Part shown: piece by piece, positions 27,456-36,115 of the stretch
Layout of the letters: each line of letters opens with the position of its first letter
Numbering within the stretch: position 1 is the first letter of the stretch
Assembly (NCBI RefSeq): GCF_018449515.1
Contig: NZ_JAAVUQ010000003.1
Location: 186,001-250,000, forward strand
Origin: Caballeronia sp. dw_19
GTDB lineage: Bacteria; Pseudomonadota; Gammaproteobacteria; Burkholderiales; Burkholderiaceae
DNA length: 64,000 nucleotides
Reading direction: 5' to 3'
Notes under the pieces: model-generated
What the model saw: only the letters and a program-made list of their open reading frames with translations
Told to the model about the DNA's origin: nothing
Databases searched by the model: none
Made by a program: the position numbers and the translations under genes

Positions 27456-27770
27456 CTACTGCGCTTCGTATTGTGAAATCACGACGCCCAGTTGCTCGTT
27501 CATTTGATGCATGGTGCGGCGAATTTCTTCGGCCGGGAACGCCTCGCCGTGACGCACGCTGTTTTGCAGCTTGAGCAATTCTGACGCCAGTGACAACGCC
27601 GCCATCACCGCGATCCGATCGGTGCCGCGCACGCTGCTTGCGTTGCGCACTTTCGACATTTCCGCATCTACGCGCGCGACCGCTTCGCGCAACGCGCCTT
27701 CGGTTTCCGGCGAACATGCGAGCCGATACGGCGCGCCGAGAATGGATACCTCGATCTGTTTCGTCGTCAT
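27456..27770 (-). CDS. zapA: Cell division protein ZapA
   Basis: A 104-residue protein, MTTKQIEVSILGAPYRLACSPETEGALREAVARVDAEM, matching ZapA, which bundles FtsZ protofilaments. The C-terminal half is helical (IAVMAALSLASELLKLQNSV). Its start codon overlaps the stop of the upstream coiled-coil gene by four bases. 6S RNA follows it. Confidence 0.93.
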   Translation of the reverse strand: MTTKQIEVSILGAPYRLACSPETEGALREAVARVDAEMSKVRNASSVRGTDRIAVMAALSLASELLKLQNSVRHGEAFPAEEIRRTMHQMNEQLGVVISQYEAQ

Positions 27771-28150
27771 GCCTTTTCTCCGTGATGGTGTGATTCTTCA
27801 TGCAACGCACCGTGCGCCGAGTCGGCGGTATCCGGTTCGATGCCGCCATCGGGAGGCAAGAGGGCAAGCTGGTTATCCGGCTCCGGTGCAGCTTTCGCAC
27901 GCGGCAATTTTTCGAGAATCGCGTTGAGGCGAATCTGCGCGTCGTCGATCTTGGCCGACAGCGAGTCGCGTTCCGCCACCAGTGCGTCGCGTTCTTCGCG
28001 CATGGCCGCAAGTTCGCCCTGCGTGTTGGCATAGTCGGCGCGCAACTGTTCGAGTTGCTGGGCCAACGCGTGGTGAGCTTGATGATGGCGTTCGCTGATC
28101 TTGATCAGCCGGCCGATATTCTGTGACAGTGATTCGAGTTCGTTGAGCAT
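27767..28150 (-). CDS. ZapB-like coiled-coil protein
   Basis: A 127-residue protein starting MLNELESLSQNIGRLIKISERHHQAH. Continuous coiled coil covers about residues 5-80 (QLEQLRADYANTQGELAAMREERDALVAERDSL in heptads). The tail is acidic and His-rich. The longer frame starting at 28309 is rejected for lack of coding character. Small coiled-coil proteins directly upstream of zapA are typical in betaproteobacteria and are assumed to work with ZapA at the division ring. Confidence 0.82.
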   Translation of the reverse strand: MLNELESLSQNIGRLIKISERHHQAHHALAQQLEQLRADYANTQGELAAMREERDALVAERDSLSAKIDDAQIRLNAILEKLPRAKAAPEPDNQLALLPPDGGIEPDTADSAHGALHEESHHHGEKA

Positions 28151-28457
28151 GTGCTGCGTCCTCTTAAGACCTCGCATTTTAGCGCGCTTCTCCGGCGCTT
28201 CAGAAATTTGGTTCGTTTCCAGACGTAACAGCATTCGGTCTTCAAAGCATGGGCACGGCCCTTTATTTGTAAGGGGAAACGTTTTATATCGATTCATTTT
28301 CCCATTCATTCAGGCGTGCGAGCGTTCTTCGGAATATCGCGCGGGAGCCTTTAAAACAGGGGTAAATCGAATAATCGAACCACGTTGTGGACGGTCAATA
28401 TGCCCGCATGGTCCTGCTTTCTTGACGGGCCATTGTGCCGATCTTAAACTCCCGCCA

Positions 28458-28706
28458 CCCTGGTGCTCATGCGTGCGCTGCCAGCGCGCAGTTAAACGGG
28501 AAGCAGGGAGCAGAGTCAGCCCGGACGACTCACTCTGCGCTGCCCCCGCAACGGTAAGCGACTCGAACCCAAGTTGCAAGCCGGTCCTGGCGCGTTGCCC
28601 CGCCCATTTCACCACTCGAAAAATGGCGTCCGGCAGCACGCGGTTGGCCACTGCGCGTCCGCGCACGGGAAGGTCGCCCGATGGGTCGACAGCCCGGATA
28701 CCAGCT
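28458..28706 (+). ncRNA. Cobalamin (AdoCbl) riboswitch
   Basis: The sequence carries the expected order of conserved elements: CCTGGTGCTCATGCGTGC (28459 on), AGTTAAACGGGAAGCAGGGA, the B12 box CTGCCCCCGCAACGGTAAGC (28540 on), AAGCCGG, CCCGATGGG (28677 on) and AGCCCGGATACC (28691-28702). It would lower expression of downstream genes when adenosylcobalamin is plentiful. The gene normally behind such a leader, btuB, is only a remnant here, so the first intact controlled gene is btuC. Confidence 0.95.
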
Positions 28707-28734
28707 TTGGGGGAACGCAACGGCGGCGATCATC

Positions 28735-28905
28735 CGCCGTGCTTCAAGCTTCGACGATCTGTACTATCCGTTCAGCGGCAATCCGTTGGTCGCCCAAAGC
28801 TTGCCGTTCCGTGGGGCGGCGCGCTTATCGATAACCTCGGCAACCTCTTCAACAAGGACCATCAGCTTGCGCACTCGTACAGCACGCCGCACGCCGCGTC
28901 GCGGC
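28735..28905 (+). pseudogene. btuB: Remnant of btuB (TonB-dependent B12 receptor)
   Basis: Just after the riboswitch one frame reads SSFDDLYYPFSGNP (from about 28744), matching the TonB-receptor segment usually seen as APSFNDLYYPGFGNP near the middle of BtuB. About 45 bases later a different frame reads LIDNLGNLFNKDHQLAHSYSTP (about 28830-28895), matching the BtuB C-terminal DNLFDKxYxLAYGYxTPG motif. Fewer than 60 of roughly 620 codons remain, in two frames, so at least two deletions and a frame change occurred. B12 uptake would need another receptor elsewhere. Confidence 0.75.
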
Positions 28906-28949
28906 GCCTCGATCATGCCCGGCCGACTGCCGCAGTGAACACCAAGCGC

Positions 28950-29942
28950 ATGAACGCCCAGCGCGCTTTCATGGTCTGGACCGGGCTCGGCCTGGCCGCG
29001 CTCGCTGTGTTCGTGGCGTCGCTGGCGCTGGGGAGTATCGCCGTGTCGCCGCTGCGGGTGATGCAGGCGCTCGTGTCCCGGTCGACTGACGTGATCGATG
29101 AAATCGTGCTCAGCCTGCGCCTGCCGCGCGCGCTCGGTGGTTTTGCGGCGGGTGCTCTGCTTGGCATGGCCGGTGCATTGCTGCAGGTCTTGCTGCGCAA
29201 TCCTTTGGCCGAACCGTATGTGCTTGGCGTATCGGGTGGCGCGGCTGCGTTCGCGCTCGCCGCGATGTTGTTCTCCCTGTCGTGGTGGAGCGTCGATGTT
29301 GCCGCGTTCACGGGCGCGTTCTTATCGATACTGCTTGTGCTCGGCCTCGCCCGGCGCGAGTTGTGGCGTGGGGAACCGCAGGACACATCGCCGAGATTGC
29401 TGCTCACCGGCGCGGTGATCGCCGCGGGGTGGGGCGCGTTGATCACCCTCATGCTCGCGGTCGCGCCCGAGAATCGCTTGCGCGGCATGGTGTTCTGGCT
29501 GACCGGCGACCTGAACGGCGTCGCGATGCCATGGACCGCTTTAATCGCGCTGGTAATTGCGTTGATCGCTATCGTACCGGTCGCGCCCCAGCTCAACATA
29601 CTGCTGCGCGGCGACGTAGCGGCCGAGGCGCTTGGCGTGCGCGTCGTGCAGTTGAGAGTGCGCGTGTATCTCGTTGCGTCGCTGGCGGCAGCCGCTGCCG
29701 TGACGACGGCCGGGACCATCGGGTTTATCGGGCTCGTGGTGCCGCATGTGCTGCGGCTCGCGTTCGGCAACGATCAGCGCATGCTGCTGCCTGCATCGGC
29801 GCTGGCCGGCGGACTGGCGGTGATGGGAGCGGACCTGATCGCGCGCACGGTGATCGCGCCGGCGCAGTTGCCGGTGGGTGTCATCACCGCGCTGATCGGC
29901 GTGCCGGTATTCTTGTGGATGCTCCTCAGGCGCGCGCCATGA
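28950..29942 (+). CDS. btuC: Cobalamin ABC transporter permease (BtuC/FecCD family)
   Basis: A 330-residue inner-membrane permease with about ten helices, from MNAQRAFMVWTGLGLAALAVF. Family marks are LRLPRALGGFAAGALLGMAGALLQVLLRNPLAEPYVLGVSGGAA and GTIGFIGLVVPHVLRLAFGNDQR, the latter being the ATPase-coupling loop. ATG at 28950 is chosen; GTG at 28935 is also in frame. The long upstream frame through the riboswitch is not coding. Siderophore permeases look alike, but the riboswitch and cob neighbours point to B12. Confidence 0.9.
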   Translation: MNAQRAFMVWTGLGLAALAVFVASLALGSIAVSPLRVMQALVSRSTDVIDEIVLSLRLPRALGGFAAGALLGMAGALLQVLLRNPLAEPYVLGVSGGAAAFALAAMLFSLSWWSVDVAAFTGAFLSILLVLGLARRELWRGEPQDTSPRLLLTGAVIAAGWGALITLMLAVAPENRLRGMVFWLTGDLNGVAMPWTALIALVIALIAIVPVAPQLNILLRGDVAAEALGVRVVQLRVRVYLVASLAAAAAVTTAGTIGFIGLVVPHVLRLAFGNDQRMLLPASALAGGLAVMGADLIARTVIAPAQLPVGVITALIGVPVFLWMLLRRAP

Positions 29943-30736
29943 ACGGACTTCAGATCACTCATCTCACGTTGCGCGCGGGTACTCGTGCAGCAACTCGCGT
30001 GTTGGTCGCGGACCTCACGCAGACCTTCGCGCCCGGCGAAATGTGGTGCATCGCCGGTCCGAATGGTGCGGGCAAGACGACCTTGATTGCAGCGATGGCG
30101 GGGGTATCGAAGACGGCATCGAATGCGATTTCACTCGATGGAAAAGCGTTGAGCGCCTGGGGCACTATTGAGTTGGCCCGCCGCCGCGCGTTGATGCCAC
30201 AAGCCACGCACGATGCGTTCAGCGCGACCGTACTGGACACCGTCATGCTCAACCGCTTTCCGCATCTCACTGGCTGGGGCTGGGAAAGCGACGCGGACCG
30301 CGCGGCTGCGCACGCGGCACTGGATAGGCTCGGCCTTGCCGAATTCGCTTCACGCGATGTCCTGTCGTTGTCCGGCGGTGAACGTCAACGTGTGGCGCTG
30401 GCCGCGACCTTGTGCCAGGACGCGCCGCTATTGTTGCTCGATGAACCGCTGGCGCATCTCGACGTGCATCATCAGATCGATTGCCTCGAAGCGCTGAGCG
30501 GCTGGGTCGGATCGAAACAACGCAGCGTGATTTTCTCGTGTCACGATCTGAACCTTGCCCGGCGTTTCGCCACGCACGCTTTACTGCTCGACGGCGCGGG
30601 CCACACGCATGCCGGCCGCGTTCGCGATGTCCTCACGCCCGAGCGTGCCGGCGCGGCGTTCGGTTATCCGCTTACCCTGATCCAGCAGGATGGTCACGAG
30701 GCGCTCGTGCCCGTGATGCGTTCAACCTCTCCGTGA
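29939..30736 (+). CDS. btuD: Cobalamin ABC transporter ATPase
   Basis: A 265-residue ATP-binding subunit. Walker A GPNGAGKTT (residue about 42), the signature LSGGERQRVALA, and Walker B PLLLLDEPLAHLD are complete, followed by the switch His in FSCHDLN. Start codon overlaps btuC by four bases. It pairs with BtuC and receives B12 or cobinamide from BtuF (encoded at 33125). Confidence 0.92.
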   Translation: MNGLQITHLTLRAGTRAATRVLVADLTQTFAPGEMWCIAGPNGAGKTTLIAAMAGVSKTASNAISLDGKALSAWGTIELARRRALMPQATHDAFSATVLDTVMLNRFPHLTGWGWESDADRAAAHAALDRLGLAEFASRDVLSLSGGERQRVALAATLCQDAPLLLLDEPLAHLDVHHQIDCLEALSGWVGSKQRSVIFSCHDLNLARRFATHALLLDGAGHTHAGRVRDVLTPERAGAAFGYPLTLIQQDGHEALVPVMRSTSP

Positions 30737-30744
30737 ACAACACT

Positions 30745-31794
30745 ATGAACGACATACTTCCCCGTCCTGAACCGCTCGCTCGATCGATGGCGGGCGAGTT
30801 GCAACATGTGATCGATACGAAGACAAAACCGCCCGGCAGTCTCGGGCGGCTCGAATCACTCGGGCTTCAGATCGGGCTGATTCAACGGACTTTGCGGCCA
30901 CGTATCGAGCGGCCGGCGATCATTGTTTTTGCCGGCGATCACGGCATTGCGGCCGAAGGCGTGAGTCCGTTTCCGCAGGAAGTCACCGTACAGATGGTCG
31001 CGAATTTCATCGCGGGCGGGGCGGCGATCAATGCGTTGTCGAAGGCGGCGGGCATGACGCTCGAAGTGGTGGACGCGGGTGTGGCGAGTGCATCGCCGGC
31101 AGCGCCAGGGTTCGTCGATGCAGCGATCCGGCGCGGCGGTACGCGTAACTTCGCGAACGAACCGGCGATGACGCGCGATGAAGTTCTGCAAGCCATCGAA
31201 CGTGGGGCTGCGCGCGTGCGTTTTCACGCGGCGCTCGGGACCAACGTGATCGGCTTTGGCGAGATGGGGATAGCGAATACATCGGCGGCGGCGTGCCTGA
31301 TGAGCCGGATCTGCAGCGTTGAAATTGATGCGTGTGTCGGACGCGGCACGGGTCTGGACGACGCCGGCTTGATTCACAAACGCGATGTGCTTGCCGCAGC
31401 TTTAAAGAAACACGCGGCATCCACCGATCCGATCGAGATACTGGCCACCTTCGGTGGCTTTGAAATCGCGATGATCGTGGGCGCGTTCCTCGCGGCGGCT
31501 GAAGGGCGCATGACGATTCTCGTCGATGGTTTTATCGTTACATCGGCGTTGCTTGTGGCTCACGCGCTTAACCCGGCGGTCCTTGATTACTGCGTGTTCG
31601 CGCATGCATCGGATGAAACGGGGCACCGGCGCATGCTGGAGCATTTCAACGCAGCCCCGTTGCTGCAGCTTGGATTGCGTCTGGGTGAAGGCACCGGTGC
31701 CGCACTTGCGTTGCCGTTGTTGCGCGCGGCGGTGGCGTTCATCAATGAAATGGCGAGCTTCGAATCGGCCGGCGTGTCCGATAAGGCCGTGTGA
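30745..31794 (+). CDS. cobT: Nicotinate-nucleotide-dimethylbenzimidazole phosphoribosyltransferase
   Basis: A 349-residue enzyme that makes alpha-ribazole phosphate for the lower ligand of B12. Seen: TKPPGSLGRLESLGLQIGLIQ, FAGDHGIAAEGVSPFPQEVT, FGEMGIANTSAAA and the C-terminal catalytic Glu in LRLGEGTGAALALPLL. ATG 30745 lies nine bases after the btuD stop; GTG at 30733 is an alternative. Confidence 0.95.
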   Translation: MNDILPRPEPLARSMAGELQHVIDTKTKPPGSLGRLESLGLQIGLIQRTLRPRIERPAIIVFAGDHGIAAEGVSPFPQEVTVQMVANFIAGGAAINALSKAAGMTLEVVDAGVASASPAAPGFVDAAIRRGGTRNFANEPAMTRDEVLQAIERGAARVRFHAALGTNVIGFGEMGIANTSAAACLMSRICSVEIDACVGRGTGLDDAGLIHKRDVLAAALKKHAASTDPIEILATFGGFEIAMIVGAFLAAAEGRMTILVDGFIVTSALLVAHALNPAVLDYCVFAHASDETGHRRMLEHFNAAPLLQLGLRLGEGTGAALALPLLRAAVAFINEMASFESAGVSDKAV

Positions 31795-31801
31795 TCCCGT
31801 G

Positions 31802-32563
31802 ATGAACCGGCCATCGCAGGAACTTCGCTATTTCTTCACCGCGCTCGGGTATTTCACTCGCGTGCCGGTACCGCGTTGGGTCGGTTTCGAAGCGCATTAT
31901 CTGAACGCGGCGGCGCGCTATTTTCCGTTGATCGGTGCGCTGGTCGGCGGGCTCGGCGCAGTCGTTTATCTCGCCGCGCTGCAGGTCTTTCCGGCGGGCG
32001 TGGCCGTGTTGTTGTCGATGGCGGCAACGTTGCTTGTCACGGGCGCGTTCCACGAAGATGGCCTCGCCGATTGCGCCGATGCCTTCGGCGGCGCAACTAC
32101 CCGCGAGGACGTGTTGCGCATCATGCACGACTCGCGAATCGGCGCGTTCGGCGCGATTGCGCTGATCGTCGTGCTTGCGCTGAAGTGGCAGACATTGGCC
32201 ACGATGCTGCCGCTGCGCACCGCATGGACGATCGTCGCGGCGCATGCGGCGAGCCGAACGTTCGCCATCAGCTATCTCTGTACGCTCGACTATGTGCGGG
32301 CCGAAGGTAAGGCGAAACCGGTCGCGCATAAGATGAGCACGTGGGCGTTTCTGTTAGCCGCCTTGTTCGGATTGCCCTGGCTTTTCTGGCCCGACTGGCG
32401 GCTCGGATGCGTGATGATCGTGGCGCTCGGTGTGTTGCGTTTTGCCATGGGGCGCTACTTCGTCAAACGTATCGGCGGTTATACCGGCGATTGCCTCGGC
32501 TTCGCGCAGCAGATTTTTGAACTTGCCATCTACCTCATTGGACTCGGATGGATCTCGTCCTGA
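31802..32563 (+). CDS. cobS: Adenosylcobinamide-GDP ribazoletransferase
   Basis: A 253-residue membrane enzyme that joins adenosylcobinamide-GDP to alpha-ribazole (phosphate). The start MNRPSQELRYFFTALGYFTRVPVP and the motif FHEDGLADCADAFGG with acidic metal ligands are typical, with several hydrophobic helices after residue 100. It follows cobT by seven bases and overlaps cobC. Confidence 0.93.
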   Translation: MNRPSQELRYFFTALGYFTRVPVPRWVGFEAHYLNAAARYFPLIGALVGGLGAVVYLAALQVFPAGVAVLLSMAATLLVTGAFHEDGLADCADAFGGATTREDVLRIMHDSRIGAFGAIALIVVLALKWQTLATMLPLRTAWTIVAAHAASRTFAISYLCTLDYVRAEGKAKPVAHKMSTWAFLLAALFGLPWLFWPDWRLGCVMIVALGVLRFAMGRYFVKRIGGYTGDCLGFAQQIFELAIYLIGLGWISS

Positions 32564-33120
32564 TTCGCCATCCGGCCGTTGGTATCGACACCGGGATTTG
32601 TTATGGCCGCACCGATGTCCCGCTTCTAGGCGATGCGGCCGATTCCGCGCGTGTGCTGGAGGAGCATTTACGGCTGCTGAAAGTGCCGGCAGTTGAAGGC
32701 CTCTGGCATACAAGTCCGTTAAGCCGATGCCGTTTGCTAGCCGAAGCACTTGGTCCCATTCAAGCCGATGCACGTTTGCAGGAATTCGATTTCGGCGCAT
32801 GGGAAGGGCAGCGCTGGGATGGCCTTGATCGTGCAATGCTCGATGCCTGGGCAGAGGATCTTGAACACGCCCGCGAGCATGGCGGTGAGAGCGTCGCGCA
32901 GTTTGCCGAGCGGGTAATCGGTTGGGCCGATTCAATTTGTACCGCCAATACAACTGGCCCGGTTCACGCGGTGGCGCATGCCGGTGTCATACGTGTATTG
33001 ACCGCTCATTTGCTCGGCGTCCCGCGCGCGAACGCGATCCAATGGCCGCTGGATTTCGGCGCGATCGTCTGGTTGAAACGCGTGCGCGATCAGTGGTTGT
33101 TGGTGCGCTGGAACGCCTGA
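32548..33120 (+). CDS. cobC: Alpha-ribazole phosphatase-like histidine phosphatase
   Basis: A 190-residue member of the histidine phosphatase superfamily. The catalytic start is LVLIRHPAVGIDTGICYGRTD (RHP instead of the more common RHG), with WHTSPLSRCRLLAEAL, EFDFGAWEGQRW and the second His in VAHAGVIRVL. It would remove phosphate from alpha-ribazole phosphate or adenosylcobalamin phosphate. It overlaps cobS by 16 bases. Its stop is four bases from that of btuF on the other strand. Confidence 0.87.
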   Translation: MDLVLIRHPAVGIDTGICYGRTDVPLLGDAADSARVLEEHLRLLKVPAVEGLWHTSPLSRCRLLAEALGPIQADARLQEFDFGAWEGQRWDGLDRAMLDAWAEDLEHAREHGGESVAQFAERVIGWADSICTANTTGPVHAVAHAGVIRVLTAHLLGVPRANAIQWPLDFGAIVWLKRVRDQWLLVRWNA

Positions 33121-33124
33121 ATCT

Positions 33125-34036
33125 CTACTTCGGACGCCGCGTTCTGGCAACTTCCAGGTCTTCGCACAACGCGGCCGCTCCGAGCGCGAGACGCGGTGTC
33201 GGGCGGTTGATCAGGTCCCCATCGATACCGAACAGATTGTTGCGCGCGACGGCTTTGATCGATGGCCATTTGCGCCATGCATCCAGCGACGGCAACGCAT
33301 GTTCCGAACTCGTCGCGCCCGGCGTGGCCGTCACGATCGCTTCGGGATCGGCGGCGAGGACGGCTTCAGTCGAGATGGTGGGCACCAGCGGTTTCAGGTC
33401 GGCGAACACGTTGTGACCACCGCATAGATCTATCACTTCGCTGATGATTTGCGACCCGTTGAGCGTCATCAGCGGGTCGTCCCAGACCTGGTAAAACACG
33501 CTCACTGACGGGCGGTTCGAATAACGCGTCCGCAAATCGGAAATGTCGCGACGGAACGCTTCCGACGCCTTGTTCGCCTGAGCCGATGTCCCGAGCAGGA
33601 CTCCGAGTTTATCGATGGTGACAGGGATATCGTCCAGTCTGTGCGGCTCGCTGAAAAACAGCGGCACATGCAGTTCGCGCAACCGGTCGATCTGACGCAT
33701 TGCATTACCGTGCCGCCAGACGACGATCAAATCGGGTTTCATCGCGACGATGCGCTCGAGGTCCAGCGATTTGTTATCGCCAACACGCGGGATGGCTTTG
33801 GCTTGCGGCGGGTAGTCGCTATAGCTGACCGCGCCGACCACGCGCGCACCGCCGCCCGCCGCGAACAGGAGTTCGGTGACGTGGGGTGCAAGGCTCACGA
33901 TGCGTTGTGCAGGGGTGGCGAGGGTGACGGCGGCGCCGGTGTCGTCGGTGACAGTGAGGGTTTCGGCGCGGGCTTGGGCCGATGCAAAAATCGCAGTAGC
34001 GATGAAGGTGAGCGTGAGGAAGTGGCGCAGGGTCAT
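33125..34036 (-). CDS. btuF: Cobalamin-binding periplasmic protein
   Basis: A 303-residue binding protein with signal peptide MTLRHFLTLTFIATAIFASAQARA and the Peripla_BP_2 fold (RIVSLAPHVTELLFAAGGGARVVGAVSYSDYP, DLIVVWRHGNAMRQIDRLRELHVPLFFSEP, YQVWDDPLMTLNGSQIISEVIDLCGGHNVF). This would capture B12 or cobinamide for BtuCD. It lies on the opposite strand to btuC-btuD, convergent with cobC. Confidence 0.91.
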   Translation of the reverse strand: MTLRHFLTLTFIATAIFASAQARAETLTVTDDTGAAVTLATPAQRIVSLAPHVTELLFAAGGGARVVGAVSYSDYPPQAKAIPRVGDNKSLDLERIVAMKPDLIVVWRHGNAMRQIDRLRELHVPLFFSEPHRLDDIPVTIDKLGVLLGTSAQANKASEAFRRDISDLRTRYSNRPSVSVFYQVWDDPLMTLNGSQIISEVIDLCGGHNVFADLKPLVPTISTEAVLAADPEAIVTATPGATSSEHALPSLDAWRKWPSIKAVARNNLFGIDGDLINRPTPRLALGAAALCEDLEVARTRRPK

Positions 34037-34172
34037 GAGGAGTGTTGGTTCGGGTGCGTCATGTATGGCTCGGGCAGCATAACAAGCGGGTCTTGTGATC
34101 GAAGCACGAATACGCGTTCGGTTTTGATTAGCATTGGGAGAGTGAACCGCGCGATAGGAAGGGCTCAGTCGT

Positions 34173-35180
34173 TCAGCGGATCGCTTTCACCGCGACGTTA
34201 AACGCTTCCTCAAACCGCTCCCATTCTTCTTCCGATCCCGTCAAACCAATCCGCAAACTTGGCAACGCGCCGTGCTCGAAGAGCCGTGTCCAGATTCCGC
34301 GCGAGGCCAAAGCATGCTGCAGTGCCTTTGCTTTGTCGGTCTCGAACCATACGAAAAGCGGCGTTGCATGGGGATCGAAACCTTGATTGCGGATCAACGC
34401 GGCTAGTCTTGCGCTATCGCGAGCCAGCGTGGCGCGAGTCTCTGCTTGCCACGAAAGATCATTGAACGCGGCTTGCACCGCGTGTCGTGCCGGACCGCTT
34501 ACGGTCCACGCACCGAGCGCTTCCGAAAGCGCATCGCGTAGGGGGGGCGCCGCGAGCACAAACCCTGCGCGAATCCCAGCCAGCCCATAAAACTTGCCGA
34601 CCGAGCGCAGCACGATCAATCCCGGCCGCCCACTCTCCGATGCCAACGAGATCGCCGTATCGCCGTAGGCATCGGCGAACGCTTCATCAACGACCAACGT
34701 ACCGCCGCGCCGGGACAATTGCTCATGCCACCGCAGCAGGACATCACGCGCGATACGTTCGGTCGTCGGATTGTTAGGATTCGCAACGATCACGTGATCA
34801 ATGTCATCCTTCAAATCGATCGATGCGACATCGAGGCTGACTATCCGATGCCCCGCCCGTTCAAACGCCGGCCCGTACTCGCCATAGGTCAAAGGTGCAA
34901 CGGCCGCAACGCCTCGCTTCAACACGCCCGGCAGCGCACGAATCGCCGCCTGACTGCCCGCAACCGGCAGCGCCTCCGGCGCTCCATAGTGGCGCGCGGC
35001 AAGCTCGGCGAGGCCATCGGCGTCCTCCGGCAAGCGGCGCCATGCGTCCACTGGAACGGGCGGGACCGGATAGACCCGCGGATTGATCCCCGTCGATAAA
35101 TCCAGCCAGTCGCCCAGCGCGATTCCGTATCGACGCGCGGTTTCCCGCAGATTCCCGCCATGCCGGATGGGATCAGCCAT
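34173..35180 (-). CDS. cobD: Threonine-phosphate decarboxylase
   Basis: A 335-residue PLP enzyme of the aminotransferase I/II family making (R)-1-amino-2-propanol phosphate, the linker of the B12 nucleotide loop. Seen: DPIRHGGNLRETARRYGI, WLDLSTGINPRVYP, the PLP Asp in VVDEAFADAYGD, the Schiff-base Lys in VLRSVGKFYGLAGIRAGF. It overlaps the end of cbiB by eight bases. In the alternative naming this is cobC; the decarboxylase sense is meant here. Confidence 0.93.
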   Translation of the reverse strand: MADPIRHGGNLRETARRYGIALGDWLDLSTGINPRVYPVPPVPVDAWRRLPEDADGLAELAARHYGAPEALPVAGSQAAIRALPGVLKRGVAAVAPLTYGEYGPAFERAGHRIVSLDVASIDLKDDIDHVIVANPNNPTTERIARDVLLRWHEQLSRRGGTLVVDEAFADAYGDTAISLASESGRPGLIVLRSVGKFYGLAGIRAGFVLAAPPLRDALSEALGAWTVSGPARHAVQAAFNDLSWQAETRATLARDSARLAALIRNQGFDPHATPLFVWFETDKAKALQHALASRGIWTRLFEHGALPSLRIGLTGSEEEWERFEEAFNVAVKAIR

Positions 35181-36114
35181 GAAGCCCCACGCCCATGAAA
35201 GCCAGCACCAGCAGCACCGCGAGCCAAAGCAGGATCGTGCGTTCGACCAGTCGCAGCGCCGCCACCACGTGCCGCGACGACGCGGTCATTCCGAACCCGA
35301 GCACGGGCCGCGTTTCCAGAGCTCCGTTATAAATCGCCGGGCCGCCGAGCAGCACGTTCAGGCTTCCCGCGCCCGCCGCCATCACCGGCCCCGCGTTCGG
35401 ACTGTCCCACAGCGGCGCCTGCGTGCGCCAGCAGCGCCACGCCGTGCGGGTGTCGCCCATCAGGGCGTAGCTTGCGGCCGTGAGCCGCGCGGGCACGAAG
35501 TTCAGGACATCGTCGAAACGGGCGGCCGCCCAGCCGAAACGCAGGTAACGCGGCGTGCGGTAACCCCACATCGCGTCGAGGGTGTTGGCGAGGCGGAACA
35601 TCAACGCGCCCGGTCCGCCCGCGATGACGAACCAGAACAGCGCGCCGAAAATCGCGTCGTTGCCGTTTTCCAGAGCCGATTCGACGGCGGCGCGGGACAG
35701 CGCGGCTTCATCGGCGTGGGTGGTGTCGCGCGAGACGATCCGCGCCGTCAGCTTTCGCGCGGCGGGCAGGTCGCCGATCCCGAGGGCACGGGCGATCGGC
35801 ACGATGTGGTCCCGCAGGCTTTTGGCGCCGAGCGAGAACCACAGCAGCGCGGCATGCACGGCGCACGCAGCGGCGAACGGCAGCACGCTCACGAGAATCC
35901 AGCTCACTGCCACCGGCGGCACGACGGCCAGCAGCCACGCGAGAATGCCCGCCGGCCGCGCCCGGAAACCCGTATTCATCTTTGCTTCGATGCGCGTGGC
36001 AAGCCGCCCGAACGCGACCAGCGGATGCCGCGTGGCCGGTTCGCCAAAGATCCGGTCGATCACCACGCCGGCAATGGCGAGCATCGCCGTAACGTAGAAG
36101 GAGAGCAGCAGCAT
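35173..36114 (-). CDS. cbiB: Adenosylcobinamide-phosphate synthase
   Basis: A 313-residue inner-membrane protein that attaches the aminopropanol phosphate arm to adenosylcobyric acid. Typical segments are VVIDRIFGEPATRHPLVAFGRLATRIEAKMN, the mid-region LENGNDAIFGALFWFVIAGGPGALMFRLANTLDAMWGYRT and the C-terminal GGPAIYNG. Several hydrophobic helices are visible. It is one base downstream of cobU. Confidence 0.93.
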   Translation of the reverse strand: MLLLSFYVTAMLAIAGVVIDRIFGEPATRHPLVAFGRLATRIEAKMNTGFRARPAGILAWLLAVVPPVAVSWILVSVLPFAAACAVHAALLWFSLGAKSLRDHIVPIARALGIGDLPAARKLTARIVSRDTTHADEAALSRAAVESALENGNDAIFGALFWFVIAGGPGALMFRLANTLDAMWGYRTPRYLRFGWAAARFDDVLNFVPARLTAASYALMGDTRTAWRCWRTQAPLWDSPNAGPVMAAGAGSLNVLLGGPAIYNGALETRPVLGFGMTASSRHVVAALRLVERTILLWLAVLLVLAFMGVGLHG

Positions 36115-36115
36115 G

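Noticed and set aside
28101..29942. 613-codon frame extending btuC upstream
   Set aside because: The upstream part covers the cobalamin riboswitch and the btuB remnant; the permease begins at 28950 or 28935.
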